From an uncultured Saprospiraceae bacterium (GTDB lineage Bacteria; Bacteroidota; Bacteroidia; Chitinophagales; Saprospiraceae): 64,000 bases of DNA. The stretch lies in contig CALDYY010000056.1 of the NCBI GenBank assembly GCA_937944245.1, forward strand, positions 1 to 64,000. The letters run 5' to 3'. The stretch's first letter is position 1. Each line of letters opens with the position of its first letter. The notes beneath the pieces are model-generated. The model saw nothing but the letters and a program-made list of their open reading frames with translations, did not search any database and was not told the DNA's origin. The position numbers and the translations under genes are program-made. This document shows positions 10,501-18,593 of the stretch, one piece after another.

Positions 10501-13500
10501 CGCAAGACACTATTAGGCAAATAGGAGCTGGAATGTATCAAGTCACCATCACGGATGCTGATAATTGTACGGCTTCCACATCCGTTACGATTGCTCAACC
10601 TGATTCTTTGTTGGCAACACTTCAAATAGAAGATACGGCTTGTCCTGGTGTAAGTAGTGGAATCGCCAATGTTACAGCCAGAGGAGGTACTTCACCTTAT
10701 CGCTATGCATGGTCAAATGGCAGTGGTAATGTTAGAGAAATTATTAATTTAGGTAAAGGAAATTATGATGTAACCATAACGGATAATAACAATTGTACCA
10801 TAACTTTACCTTTCTCTATTAAAGAACCAGACTCTTTATTTATTACGTTCGTAGGCGTAAGTGGAGAAACTAGCGTAGGTGCAAGTAATGGCAGAGCTAC
10901 GGTTGTTGCAACTGGAGGTACTGCACCTTATCAATATAGGTGGGATAATGGAGCAACCACAGCTAGTGTTTCAAATTTAGCAGGAGGTATGCGTTCTGTA
11001 ACGGTCATTGACAGCAGAGGCTGTGCAAAAGTAGGAACAATAAGAATTAATGAAGCTGCTTGTACCATAAGTGCTTCTGTGAGTGGTACAAATGTAAGTT
11101 GCAATGGTGGAAATAACGGTACGGCAACAGTGCAGGTTAGCAATAGCAGTACACAGTTAACTTACAGATGGTCCAATGGAGCAAGGACACAAAATATTGA
11201 TGGTTTAACTGCTGGTAGTTATGCAGTTACTGTATCTGAGGCAAATGGCTGCGAAGCAGTGGGTTCTGTATTCATTGCTCAACCTGTCATTCTAGTAGCA
11301 AGCATTATCACCAAAACAGATGTAAATTGCGATGGTACATTGGGTACAGCCACTGCGACTGCTGCTGGTGGAACAGGCAATATCACCTATCGCTGGTCGA
11401 ATGGAGCTAACACTCCAAGCACTGCCAACTTAGCCGCAGGTAATTACACCGTAACGGCAACAGACCAAAATGGCTGTACAGCAATTACGAATACAACCAT
11501 TCGACCTGCAAATACATTAGGGATTACCCAGAGTGTGAACAACGTTACTTGTGCAGGTGAATCCAATGGAAGCATCACGATTAATGTTGCTGGTGCTACT
11601 GGTACGTTGAGCTACAGATGGCAAAATAACATCAGCACTACTAATTCAGCCAATCAATTAGCAGCAGGTAACTATCAAGTGACAGTTACTGATCAAGGTG
11701 GTTGTGAATCAGCTATTTCTGTTCGTGTGAATGAACCCTCTGCTTTGCAGATTGCTATCAATTCAACGAACGAAACCTCTGCCGGTGGAAATAATGGAAC
11801 AGCTATGCCAATGGTTGTTGGAGGTACTGCACCTTATCGCTATAATTGGAGTAATGGGGCAACTACTGCTAACGTAAATAATTTAGCACCAGGTACTTAT
11901 ACAGTAACAGTAACAGACCAAAATAACTGTACTGCTATGCGTTCCGTTACTATTGAACCTTCAAATCAATCTTGCGCAGGTTTTGATATCGAATTGGTAG
12001 CAAAAGATGCTACTTGTGCCAATGAAAATAATGGTTCAGTGCAAGTGGGAAATGTAGGCAGTAACGGACCTCTGCGCTATCTATGGTCAACAGGCGATAC
12101 AATTAGAGCAGTCAATAACTTACTTCCGGGTAAATACAAAATTACAGTAACGGATGGTGTTGGTTGCACCAGTATTGATTCAGTGATGGTTAACTCTCCA
12201 TCACCTATTCAAGTGCAAGCTACGATATCGAATGTGGATTGTAATGATTTTGACAATGGAAGCATTTCTTTACAAGCGAATGGAGGGCAAGCGCCCTATA
12301 TTTTTGCTTGGTCTATAGACAATAATGGAGGCAATCAACGTCAGCAATTATCAGCAGGTAACTATTTGGTTACGATTACTGATGCAAGCAGATGTAATGT
12401 TGTCGAAACTTTTACCATAGGTGTTGCACCAGATAGAATTCCGCCGACAGTTCGCGTTAAGCCAGCAACCATTTACCTTGATAATTTTGGAACAGCCGAT
12501 TTAACTGTTGATATGATAGATAATGGTAGTAATGATAATTGCGCTATTGCCTTGAGAAGTTTGAGCAGAACAAAATTTAATTGTCAGGATTTAGGTGCTG
12601 TGAATGTGATGTTTAAGGTAACGGATAAAAATGGAAATGTGGATTCGATGATGGCAACCGTCAATGTGTTAGACACTATTAAGCCATTCATCAACTGCTT
12701 AAATCAGGATATTGTTATTAGAGATTGCAAAGCAGATAGAACCATTACGTTCCTCACGCCCGAAGCATTCGACAACTGCGGTGATGCACTTACGCCAACT
12801 TTAGTGACGGGGCTGCCAAGCGGTTCAATTTTCCCTCCAGGCTTAACGGAACAAATGTTTATGGTAAGAGATGCTGCTGGCAACGAAGCTAGATGTGCTT
12901 TCAATGTAGATTTTAGGGTGTTGGAAGTCAATTTGGTCGCTAACGAACCAAGTTGCCATAACTTTGCTGATGGAAGTATTACCGCCAATGTAATTAACAG
13001 TTCAGGCACAATTTTCTATGATTGGAATAATGGTAGAAAAACCAAAACAAATACTGGATTAACAGCTGGAAACTACACCCTAACGGTTGTGGATGCGCAG
13101 GGTTGTACACGCATTGAAACCATTAGGTTAAACCAACCAGAACCGTTGGAGGTAAACATTGAAACGATTATCAATCCTTCACCCGACCAAAACAATGGTG
13201 CAATTAAAGCCAAAGTCTTAGGAGGGAAAGCTCCTTATAAAGTGCAATGGGTTAAAATAGAGGCAACACAAACCCTTGTTGTTGGCAATGAGTTGGAGAT
13301 TATAAACTTAGTGCCAGGAATGTACCGATTGAGTGTAGAAGATGCTTCAGGTTGCTTCTCTACTTCTGATTTAGTGAGTTTAGAAGTCAGTAGCACTAAT
13401 AGATTCGATGTGGACTATCATGTAGCGTTGAATCCAAATCCTACTTCGGGATTAGTTTTCTTGGAGTTGCAGCAAGACCAATCAAGACCATATACCGTAA

Positions 13501-13664
13501 CACTTTTTGACTTAACGGGTAGAAGATTGGAGGTGTTAGTTCACTCAGATTATCGCAGTGCGCAAACTTTTGATTTGTCCAAATATCAGAATGGTATTTA
13601 TTTTTTGCGCATCCAAATCGCAGACCAAATACTAACTAAACGACTTGTGATTTTGAAAGAATAA
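7599..13664 (+). CDS. Giant secreted SprB-repeat protein with T9SS sorting domain
   Basis: Predicted surface or secreted adhesin-like protein of about 2021 residues, exported through Sec and then the type IX secretion system. I chose the ATG at 7599 because it begins a clean signal peptide (MKRFYLLFFILGLPLFLKAQ); the frame extends upstream to a TTG at 7467 but that extension is not signal-like. Residues about 21-160 are a unique N-terminal domain. About 165-1608 hold 19 tandem SprB-type repeats built around Y-x-WSNGATT...AGxYTVTVTDxNGC. Residues about 1610-1775 are HYR/Ig-like modules (RIPPTV, DTIKPFINC). Two more SprB-like repeats follow. The C-terminal 80 residues (NPNPTSG ... ITKRLVILKE-like end) are a type A sorting domain. 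Regular Cys spacing suggests disulfides. SprB repeats are known from gliding adhesins; whether this one acts in gliding, attachment or biofilm is inference. Cross-repeat identity makes it prone to copy-number change and assembly error. Confidence 0.9.
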   Translation: MKRFYLLFFILGLPLFLKAQCVPDATFSNQPIGLYPSALSDQQIAQGLVTAEACKGANLNVVFTLVFDKQVFGATIDSIRMSNVVGLPPGITWQAPSLSISQKGLACFVLTGTPRANAQARDYQITFKALAWLNGGATPSNVDFPGTLVQGKYIIRVREAVDCCKLSLETTNTPAVCLTTNNGQAGVTVNNATGAIKYQWDAATGNQTTQIATGLKAGTYAVTVSDAIGCTATASVTVGVRIGSVDFGIRLDNEAGCARRGKATIINTTGRAPFTYAWSNGTTTISADNLAPGNYTATVTDNTGCNNIKSITIPGDPNAINFTVNTQNTSCSDRNDGSAEVSIVGGTAGATFAWSTGATTARITGLAPGSYTVTVTKDGCSAEEMVTVQAAALASVTINSDGSSCTGGLPTAITAVGTGGNGGFTYSWSNGVNLARINTPAAGSYTVTATDSRGCQATRSITLSGERRDPITLTARSNQVSCNATEDGSAMVTAVGGDGNYNYLWSNGRTTASITNIAPGSYTVTVSDNSGCTTTQAVTVGKVQTFTLSADLNSVNCGTLANGRITLTPNRGAITDYTFNWSNGATTASINSLRAGNYNVTVTEMSTGCIVTNQYTIVESNPLTISNLSVNDVLCNGDATGRATITVAGGSGTFTYAWSNGATTAQVTNLRAGSYTVTATDQNGCSIERGITVGQPERIVPNASAMNEMIANDGSATADPTGGRQPYTFLWSKEGNSNFSRTTRTINNLSPGQYTLRVLDANSCSMTQTVVVAPSNCTAINISANTVAPTCNGVIGSISVTVEGGNSPYTYAWSNGKTTATIDSLQPGEYCVTVTDRDGCPSNRCFTVNDLSKFEVRVTDIRPVTCVGGRNGSITVAAGVGSFTYRWSNGINERTINNLSAGNYTVTVTNSAGCQVTETVRLNAPDSIVARITSKMDASCVGLLNGMTSVGVVGGKAPFTYRWSTGATQDTIRQIGAGMYQVTITDADNCTASTSVTIAQPDSLLATLQIEDTACPGVSSGIANVTARGGTSPYRYAWSNGSGNVREIINLGKGNYDVTITDNNNCTITLPFSIKEPDSLFITFVGVSGETSVGASNGRATVVATGGTAPYQYRWDNGATTASVSNLAGGMRSVTVIDSRGCAKVGTIRINEAACTISASVSGTNVSCNGGNNGTATVQVSNSSTQLTYRWSNGARTQNIDGLTAGSYAVTVSEANGCEAVGSVFIAQPVILVASIITKTDVNCDGTLGTATATAAGGTGNITYRWSNGANTPSTANLAAGNYTVTATDQNGCTAITNTTIRPANTLGITQSVNNVTCAGESNGSITINVAGATGTLSYRWQNNISTTNSANQLAAGNYQVTVTDQGGCESAISVRVNEPSALQIAINSTNETSAGGNNGTAMPMVVGGTAPYRYNWSNGATTANVNNLAPGTYTVTVTDQNNCTAMRSVTIEPSNQSCAGFDIELVAKDATCANENNGSVQVGNVGSNGPLRYLWSTGDTIRAVNNLLPGKYKITVTDGVGCTSIDSVMVNSPSPIQVQATISNVDCNDFDNGSISLQANGGQAPYIFAWSIDNNGGNQRQQLSAGNYLVTITDASRCNVVETFTIGVAPDRIPPTVRVKPATIYLDNFGTADLTVDMIDNGSNDNCAIALRSLSRTKFNCQDLGAVNVMFKVTDKNGNVDSMMATVNVLDTIKPFINCLNQDIVIRDCKADRTITFLTPEAFDNCGDALTPTLVTGLPSGSIFPPGLTEQMFMVRDAAGNEARCAFNVDFRVLEVNLVANEPSCHNFADGSITANVINSSGTIFYDWNNGRKTKTNTGLTAGNYTLTVVDAQGCTRIETIRLNQPEPLEVNIETIINPSPDQNNGAIKAKVLGGKAPYKVQWVKIEATQTLVVGNELEIINLVPGMYRLSVEDASGCFSTSDLVSLEVSSTNRFDVDYHVALNPNPTSGLVFLELQQDQSRPYTVTLFDLTGRRLEVLVHSDYRSAQTFDLSKYQNGIYFLRIQIADQILTKRLVILKE

Positions 13665-13928
13665 TGCTTTCTATACAAATAGCTTCTGGCACTGGGTGTT
13701 TTTTACTTTGTGCTAGAGCTATCTTCATTATGTACGCTTCCATTCATTGAACATCAGCACAGATTTAGGTGGTTATGAATTTTATTGTTTGACTATTTAT
13801 TTTTAACATTTTCTTAAAAATTAAATAGTGAATTTTAACATTTCATTTCCAATTGCAGTCAAAAAACTACCATTTACTCATTACATATTTTGTGTTAAAA
13901 TAAAAAATCCAAATTTCGTTTTTATTGT

Positions 13929-13936
13929 TATATTTG
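13929..13936 (+). promoter_or_regulatory. Candidate -7 promoter element (TATATTTG) for the 79-residue protein gene
   Basis: TATATTTG is an exact TAnnTTTG match 21 bases before the ATG at 13958, which would give a leader of roughly 15 bases. It lies within GTTATATTTGTAAC, a small partial palindrome. No clear -33 TTTG is visible. Confidence 0.4.
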
Positions 13937-13957
13937 TAACATAAATCATTAGCGTGT

Positions 13958-14197
13958 ATGAGAACCACCGATTCAAGTAAATTTCAGTTGCGAAGGCGAC
14001 TGGTCAGGGCAAAGGCAATTTTAGAAAAGTCTATTAAACGGATTATGGAATTGAACAAAGTTAACAGGTTCAAAACAGATGCCGAAGAAGAACTGATGGA
14101 AGAAGAATTGAGATTACTCAATCGAATTGCCGATCAACAAGCTCAATTGATACGAGCTTATGAGAATCAACTACAAGGAGAAAAAGTTTTTAATTAA
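13958..14197 (+). CDS. Small charged coiled-coil protein, unknown function
   Basis: A 79-residue product that I do not recognise. It has no signal peptide or membrane segment. It is very rich in Arg, Lys and Glu, with heptad-like hydrophobic spacing from about residue 10 to 70 (LRRRLVRAKAILEKSIKRIM ... EEELRLLNRIADQQAQLI), so it should form one or two long helices, probably a coiled-coil dimer. Support that it is real: an ATG start, a well-placed -7 promoter element 21 bases upstream, a dedicated hairpin terminator just after the stop, and the fact that no other gene occupies the region. A nucleic-acid or protein scaffold role is possible but not shown. Confidence 0.65.
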   Translation: MRTTDSSKFQLRRRLVRAKAILEKSIKRIMELNKVNRFKTDAEEELMEEELRLLNRIADQQAQLIRAYENQLQGEKVFN

Positions 14198-14206
14198 ATT
14201 GAGAGC

Positions 14207-14234
14207 AAGGCTATTCGGATAACTGAATAGCCTT
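14207..14234. terminator. Bidirectional hairpin terminator
   Basis: Perfect 10-bp stem, AAGGCTATTC (14207-14216) and GAATAGCCTT (14225-14234), around an 8-base loop. It sits between the stop codons of two convergent genes. Confidence 0.75.
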
Positions 14235-14251
14235 AAATGTTGTATGGTGCT

Positions 14252-14713
14252 TCAAGCATATTCATCAAGCGTCTTCCAAACCATATGCGTTTCGTAGCCT
14301 TTGCGAATTAAATACTGTGCCACTTTTTGCCTAGCTTCATTAGAAGTATCCTCATTCAATTTTTTACTTATTAAGAGGCGAATACTTGCCAAATAATCTT
14401 CTTCTAAAATTTCTTCTAATCCCTTTTTTATGCAGTAGTCAGAAATTTGACGCGCTTTAAGTTGTTGCTTTATTTTTATGCGTCCCCATTGCTTGACCCT
14501 AAATTTTCCTCTGGCAAAGGAGCGCGCAAAACGTTCTTCATTTAAGTAATTCTCCTCCACTAGCAATGCCATAATTTCCTCTAAATCATCACCATAAACA
14601 GACAATTCCAATAATTTAGAACGCACCTCCTGATGGCAGCGATCTTGATAAACACAGTAGTGCTGCAATTTGAGCAATACTTCCTGCTTAGTTAATGAAC
14701 CTTGTTTTTTCAA
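14252..14713 (-). CDS. recX: Regulatory protein RecX
   Basis: Small helical protein that binds RecA filaments and modulates recombination and SOS activity. The 153-residue length is typical. The product shows the three-helix repeat pattern of RecX, with the most diagnostic stretch YLNEERFARSFARGKFRVKQWG near residues 57-78, followed by IKIKQQLKARQIS. recA is not in the window. The gene is convergent with the small coiled-coil gene and shares its terminator. Upstream lies about 100 bases of AT-rich DNA, then the aquaporin gene in the same orientation, which probably has a separate transcript. Confidence 0.9.
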   Translation of the reverse strand: MKKQGSLTKQEVLLKLQHYCVYQDRCHQEVRSKLLELSVYGDDLEEIMALLVEENYLNEERFARSFARGKFRVKQWGRIKIKQQLKARQISDYCIKKGLEEILEEDYLASIRLLISKKLNEDTSNEARQKVAQYLIRKGYETHMVWKTLDEYA

Positions 14714-14812
14714 ATGTAATTTTTGCTTTTTGTATTTATTTACCAGCTTCTTATTCGTAAAGATACCATACTTGCGGTGTTCAATTAGTTAGACCTTTTT
14801 TAGAGATTTCAA

Positions 14813-15607
14813 CTAGGCTTTTCTTAATGTTTGTGAAATGGCTAGTGAAATTATTATCAACACTACCCCCAAACTCAACCAAAGCAACAAACTTGTTTTT
14901 TGCTCAAATAGCCAAACGTACATTGTGCTACCTAAAACTCCCCCAATGATAGAACCAATTATTGGTACAGGTGCATAAGTCCAATTAGAATTGCCTTTGC
15001 CTTGAATAGGTAACAAAAAGTGCATAATGCGCGGTCCTAAGTCGCGCGCAGGATTGATAGCATATCCTGTTGTACCACCTAAGGAAAGACCAATAGCAAG
15101 AATCAATAACCCAACAATCAAAGGATTTAGCCCTTCTGTGAATTGATTTGTACCGATGAATAGCAGTGCCATAATAAGGAAAAAAGTACCAATAATTTCA
15201 CTGAGTAAATTTGCCCAAAAACTAGGAACAGCGGGTGCAGTACAAAAAATAGCCAACTTAGTACTTTTATCTTCCGTTTGTCCCCAATGGGGTAAATAAT
15301 GAAGCCACACAATGGTTGCACCCAACATAGCACCGATAAATTGTCCTGCAATATAAGTGGGTACATCCGACCAAGGAAAAGTACCAATGGCAGCAAAAGC
15401 AATCGTAACGGCAGGGTTGAGGTGTGCACCACTAATCTGTCCAGCAGCATAAATACCTAACATTACGCCCATCGCCCAACCAAAAGTAATGACAATCCAT
15501 CCACCTTGATTGGCAAAGGATTTGTTTAAAACAACACCTGCTACTACGCCACCGCCTAAGATAATAAGCACCATAGTACCAATAATTTCACCTACAAAGG
15601 GAGACAT
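14813..15607 (-). CDS. MIP-family channel, aquaglyceroporin type
   Basis: Inner-membrane channel for glycerol or other small uncharged solutes and possibly water. The 264-residue product has six hydrophobic segments and the two pore half-helices: SGAHLNPAVTIA near residues 59-70 and GYAINPARDLGPR near 182-194. The Asp directly after NPAR is known to distinguish glycerol facilitators (GlpF-like) from strict water channels, which usually carry Ser there. Glycerol specificity is therefore inferred. No glycerol kinase or glycerol-3-phosphate dehydrogenase gene is adjacent. The N-terminus starts directly in the first membrane segment (MSPFVGEIIGTMVLIILGGG), as expected. Confidence 0.92.
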   Translation of the reverse strand: MSPFVGEIIGTMVLIILGGGVVAGVVLNKSFANQGGWIVITFGWAMGVMLGIYAAGQISGAHLNPAVTIAFAAIGTFPWSDVPTYIAGQFIGAMLGATIVWLHYLPHWGQTEDKSTKLAIFCTAPAVPSFWANLLSEIIGTFFLIMALLFIGTNQFTEGLNPLIVGLLILAIGLSLGGTTGYAINPARDLGPRIMHFLLPIQGKGNSNWTYAPVPIIGSIIGGVLGSTMYVWLFEQKTSLLLWLSLGVVLIIISLAISQTLRKA

Positions 15608-16041
15608 ATTTTCTTTAATTTATTTTGTGTAAAAAATAGAAGGGCAATATAGAGAAATAATAAAATGAAAAGCATATCTGATATGTTTTTATTGGGTTAT
15701 TATAGTGTTTTTTAAAATTAAAGATTGATTATTAACAAGATTAATATATACTCAACCTAAGTCTCCTGAGATTGTATAGATATTCTTGATATAAAGCATA
15801 TTATAGTTTAACTTTAGAGCATGTTTAAATTTTTAATTACTGAAAATCAATATTTTATGAACCTGACTTCTGGAAGGCTTAGTCATTTAGCCCGCTAAAT
15901 TCCCTCGCCTTCCTATTGTCAGAACCACAAACTATTGATTTTCACTTAAAGAAAATTTTTAAACAAGCTCTAAGCAGATGATTCTTTAGCGTACAGCAAA
16001 AAAATTAAAGTTATTACACATAAAAATGTAACAGCGTAATT
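15608..16041. other. Intergenic region holding palindromic element copy 1
   Basis: A 434-base AT-rich region between the divergent aquaporin and Kef-partner genes. It contains the 156-bp palindromic element (15816-15971) and, at 15751-15765, CTCAACCTAAGTCTC, a 15-mer found again at 37985-37999 near the second element. No gene and no strong promoter motif were seen in the rest. Confidence 0.6.
15816..15971. repeat. MITE-like 156-bp palindromic element, copy 1
   Basis: The whole element is an imperfect palindrome. Its ends are AGAGCATGTTTAAA and TTTAAACAAGCTCT (terminal inverted repeats). Inside are further matching arms: TGAAAATCAATA against TATTGATTTTCA (12 of 12), CTGAC against GTCAG, GGAAGGC against GCCTTCC, and a centre of TTTAGC-CC-GCTAAA. 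A second copy of the same length is at 38113-38268. It encodes no protein. It is flanked by TA at both GAGC/GCTC ends, but a target-site duplication is not certain. A non-autonomous transposon mobilised by an IS elsewhere is the likeliest explanation. Confidence 0.8.
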
Positions 16042-16635
16042 ATGCCAGTTAGAAAAATATTAGTTCTTTTTTTTCATCCTCGATTTGAGGACAGCAGAGC
16101 AAACAAAGCACTTATAAAAGCCATTTCTACTATTGAAAATGTTACTATCAGAGATATGTATGAGCAATACCCTGATTTTAATATTGACGTAAAGCAAGAA
16201 CAAAAATTGTTGCTAAAGCATGACATCATCGTTTGGCAACATCCCTTTTTTTGGTACAACTGTCCGCCTTTGATGAAACAATGGATTGATTTGGTGTTAG
16301 AGCTAGGGTGGGCTTATGGTAGAAATGGTCAAAACTTAGAAGGTAAACATATTTTTAATGTGATTACTTCTGGCGGAAGTTTAGAAGTGTATCAAAAAAC
16401 AGGTAGAAATCGCTTTACTTATCGGGAATTTCTTAATTCTTTCGACCAAACTGCTTATCTGTGTCACATGCACTATCTGCCTCCTTTTCTTGTGCCTGCT
16501 GCGGGCAGACTAACAGAGGAGGAACTTAACATATATAGTGAAAACTATTGCAAGATATTAAAAGTAATTCAACAACCCGATTTTGATTTTACCCAATTGC
16601 AGGAAATTGTTTATTTTAATGATTTTAAATTATAA
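16042..16635 (+). CDS. KefG/KefF-like NAD(P)H oxidoreductase (flavodoxin fold)
   Basis: Cytoplasmic flavoprotein of the Flavodoxin_2 family that in proteobacteria acts as the ancillary subunit activating Kef potassium-efflux channels. The 197-residue product has the flavin phosphate-binding N-terminus (KILVLFFHPRFEDSRANKAL) and the diagnostic QHPFFWYNCPPLMKQWIDLVLELGWAYG near residues 71-98, then TSGGS near 113. It ends 3 bases before the Kef-type antiporter gene, so the two are surely co-translated, which supports a KefG-like role. Whether it also has independent quinone reductase activity cannot be told from sequence. Confidence 0.88.
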   Translation: MPVRKILVLFFHPRFEDSRANKALIKAISTIENVTIRDMYEQYPDFNIDVKQEQKLLLKHDIIVWQHPFFWYNCPPLMKQWIDLVLELGWAYGRNGQNLEGKHIFNVITSGGSLEVYQKTGRNRFTYREFLNSFDQTAYLCHMHYLPPFLVPAAGRLTEEELNIYSENYCKILKVIQQPDFDFTQLQEIVYFNDFKL

Positions 16636-16638
16636 ACT

Positions 16639-18525
16639 ATGAATGGATCTATACTTCAGAATAGCGTTATTTTTCTTGGTGCAGCCTTAATTTGTGTGCC
16701 CATAGCAAAAAGGTTGGGCATAGGTAGCGTGATTGGCTATTTGTTTGGGGGTATCCTGATTGGTCCTTTTGTGCTAGGCTGGGTAGGTAGTGAAGGAGAG
16801 GATATTATGCACGCCGCAGAATTTGGCGTAGTGATGATGCTTTTTTTAATTGGCTTAGAACTAAACCCACAATCCTTTTGGAATATGCGCAAATCCATAT
16901 TAGGAATGGGAGGGGCGCAAATGGTATTTACCTCGCTCTTGATTTTTCCTTTTTTGCGTTATTTTTGGGATTTCTCCTTTAATGCCAGTGTGGCGATTGC
17001 GCTTTCTTTTGCTATGTCCTCTACGGCTATTGTGCTACAAACCCTAAAAGAAAAAGGGCTTTCTCAAACACAAGCAGGTAGAGCGTCTTTTGCAGTGTTG
17101 CTATTGCAGGATATTGCTGTTATCCCTATACTTGCGTTGCTGCCTTTATTGGCTATTGGTACAGTAAATAATACTAAATCTGAACATGACCATCCCAACT
17201 TTATCTCTGACTTAGATGCTGGCTACGCTACCTTAGTTATTGTTGGTGTTGTTTTATTCATCTATCTGGCAGGTAGATTTTTGATTAATCCTTTTTTGCA
17301 TTTTATCGCCAAAGTCAGAATGCGTGAACTGTTCACCATTTCTGCTTTGTTTATTGTTATTGGCGTTTCTTGGTTAATGGAGCAAGTAGGTATCAGCCCT
17401 GCTTTGGGGGCTTTCATGGCGGGTGTTGTCCTTGCAAATAGTGAATTTCGGCATGAATTGGAAAGCAATGTTGAACCCTTTAAAGGGGTGTTACTAGGTT
17501 TATTCTTCACGGCAGTGGGTTCAACCATAAATTTTGATATTATATTTGCTCAGCCCTTAAATATTATTTCTTTTGTTTTATCTATTATGTTTATTAAGGC
17601 GTTGGTGCTATTGGTGATTGGGCAATTTTTTCGCTTAACACCTGACCAAGATATACTTTTTGCATTGCTTTTGGCACAACTTGGAGAATTTGCTTTTGTG
17701 TTACTCGCTACCGCTAGACAACTGAATATTACAGATGCCGTTTCTTCTGATTTCCTGATGGCATCTGTAACCGTCAGTATGATTCTTTCGCCTATTTTGT
17801 TGTATCTTAATGAAAAATTTATTGCGCCTCGTTTTGGGGTGAAAGAATCACTTTCACTAGCTGCTATGGATCATATTGAAGAAGAAAATGAGGTAATTAT
17901 TGCAGGTTTTGGACATTTTGGCAGCACCGTTGGGCGATTTTTGAGGGCTAATGGCGTATATGCTACTGTCTTGGATAGCGATAGTGACCGAGTGATGTTA
18001 CTGCGAAAAATGGGTTTTAAGGTGTTTTATGGGGATGCTACTCGATTAGATTTGTTGGTAGCTGCTGGTGCTGAAAAAGCAAAAGTGCTTATTTGTGCTA
18101 TTGACGACCCAGAGAAAAGCATGGAATTGGTGGACATTGTGCAAAAACATTTTCCTCATCTCAAAATTTTTATGCGCACCAAAAACCGCTACTATGCCTA
18201 TGAAATGCTAGATAGAGGGATAGAAAACGTTTACAGAGAAACCTTAGAAACTTCTGTAAATTTGGGAGTAGATGTACTACATGAAATGGGATTAAGGAAA
18301 TATACATTAACGCGAAAAGCATCAGAATTTATAAAACACGATAAAGAATCAACAAAGAAATTAGCTAAAAGTCGCCATGACCACGATGATTATATCCTGC
18401 GAGTGAAAGAGGAAATAGAATGGCAGGAAAAACTATTGTCAGAAGATATTACTTTCTTTGATTTTAAGCACGATACTGCTTGGGAAGCACCAAGCAGACA
18501 ACAACCATCAGCAAAAGCAAGCTAA
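16639..18525 (+). CDS. Kef-type K+/H+ antiporter (CPA2) with RCK domain
   Basis: Glutathione-gated-type potassium efflux antiporter of the inner membrane, used in electrophile and pH defence. The 628-residue product has 12-13 hydrophobic segments over residues about 5-390, including the CPA2 stretch LFLIGLELNPQSFW and GAFMAGVVLANSEFRHELE. A cytoplasmic TrkA-N/RCK domain starts near residue 417 with the nucleotide-binding motif IIAGFGHFGSTVGRFL. The last 100 residues are charged. Order and length match KefB/KefC. The preceding gene is its flavodoxin-fold partner, an arrangement known in enterobacterial kef operons. Glutathione regulation is inferred from homology, not visible directly. Confidence 0.9.
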   Translation: MNGSILQNSVIFLGAALICVPIAKRLGIGSVIGYLFGGILIGPFVLGWVGSEGEDIMHAAEFGVVMMLFLIGLELNPQSFWNMRKSILGMGGAQMVFTSLLIFPFLRYFWDFSFNASVAIALSFAMSSTAIVLQTLKEKGLSQTQAGRASFAVLLLQDIAVIPILALLPLLAIGTVNNTKSEHDHPNFISDLDAGYATLVIVGVVLFIYLAGRFLINPFLHFIAKVRMRELFTISALFIVIGVSWLMEQVGISPALGAFMAGVVLANSEFRHELESNVEPFKGVLLGLFFTAVGSTINFDIIFAQPLNIISFVLSIMFIKALVLLVIGQFFRLTPDQDILFALLLAQLGEFAFVLLATARQLNITDAVSSDFLMASVTVSMILSPILLYLNEKFIAPRFGVKESLSLAAMDHIEEENEVIIAGFGHFGSTVGRFLRANGVYATVLDSDSDRVMLLRKMGFKVFYGDATRLDLLVAAGAEKAKVLICAIDDPEKSMELVDIVQKHFPHLKIFMRTKNRYYAYEMLDRGIENVYRETLETSVNLGVDVLHEMGLRKYTLTRKASEFIKHDKESTKKLAKSRHDHDDYILRVKEEIEWQEKLLSEDITFFDFKHDTAWEAPSRQQPSAKAS

Positions 18526-18544
18526 CGACATAGCGTTTATTTTA

Positions 18545-18564
18545 TTCATTTTCTATAAAATGAA
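18545..18564 (+). terminator. AT-rich hairpin after the Kef operon
   Basis: Perfect 8-bp stem TTCATTTT/AAAATGAA with loop CTAT, just after the antiporter stop codon and before the yqeY-like gene. It is AT-only apart from two pairs, so it may be a weak terminator. Confidence 0.45.
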
Positions 18565-18593
18565 TTTTATTTCATTAATTATAATTTTAAAAT

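Noticed and set aside
8090-12420. Evenly spaced repeats resembling a CRISPR array at low resolution
   Set aside because: The periodicity is about 75-80 codons and follows the SprB protein repeat; the DNA repeats are diverged, in frame and not palindromic.
15127-15450. Hydrophobic 107-codon frame on the minus strand
   Set aside because: It lies inside the aquaglyceroporin gene in another frame of the same strand; its hydrophobicity is a by-product of the membrane-protein codons.
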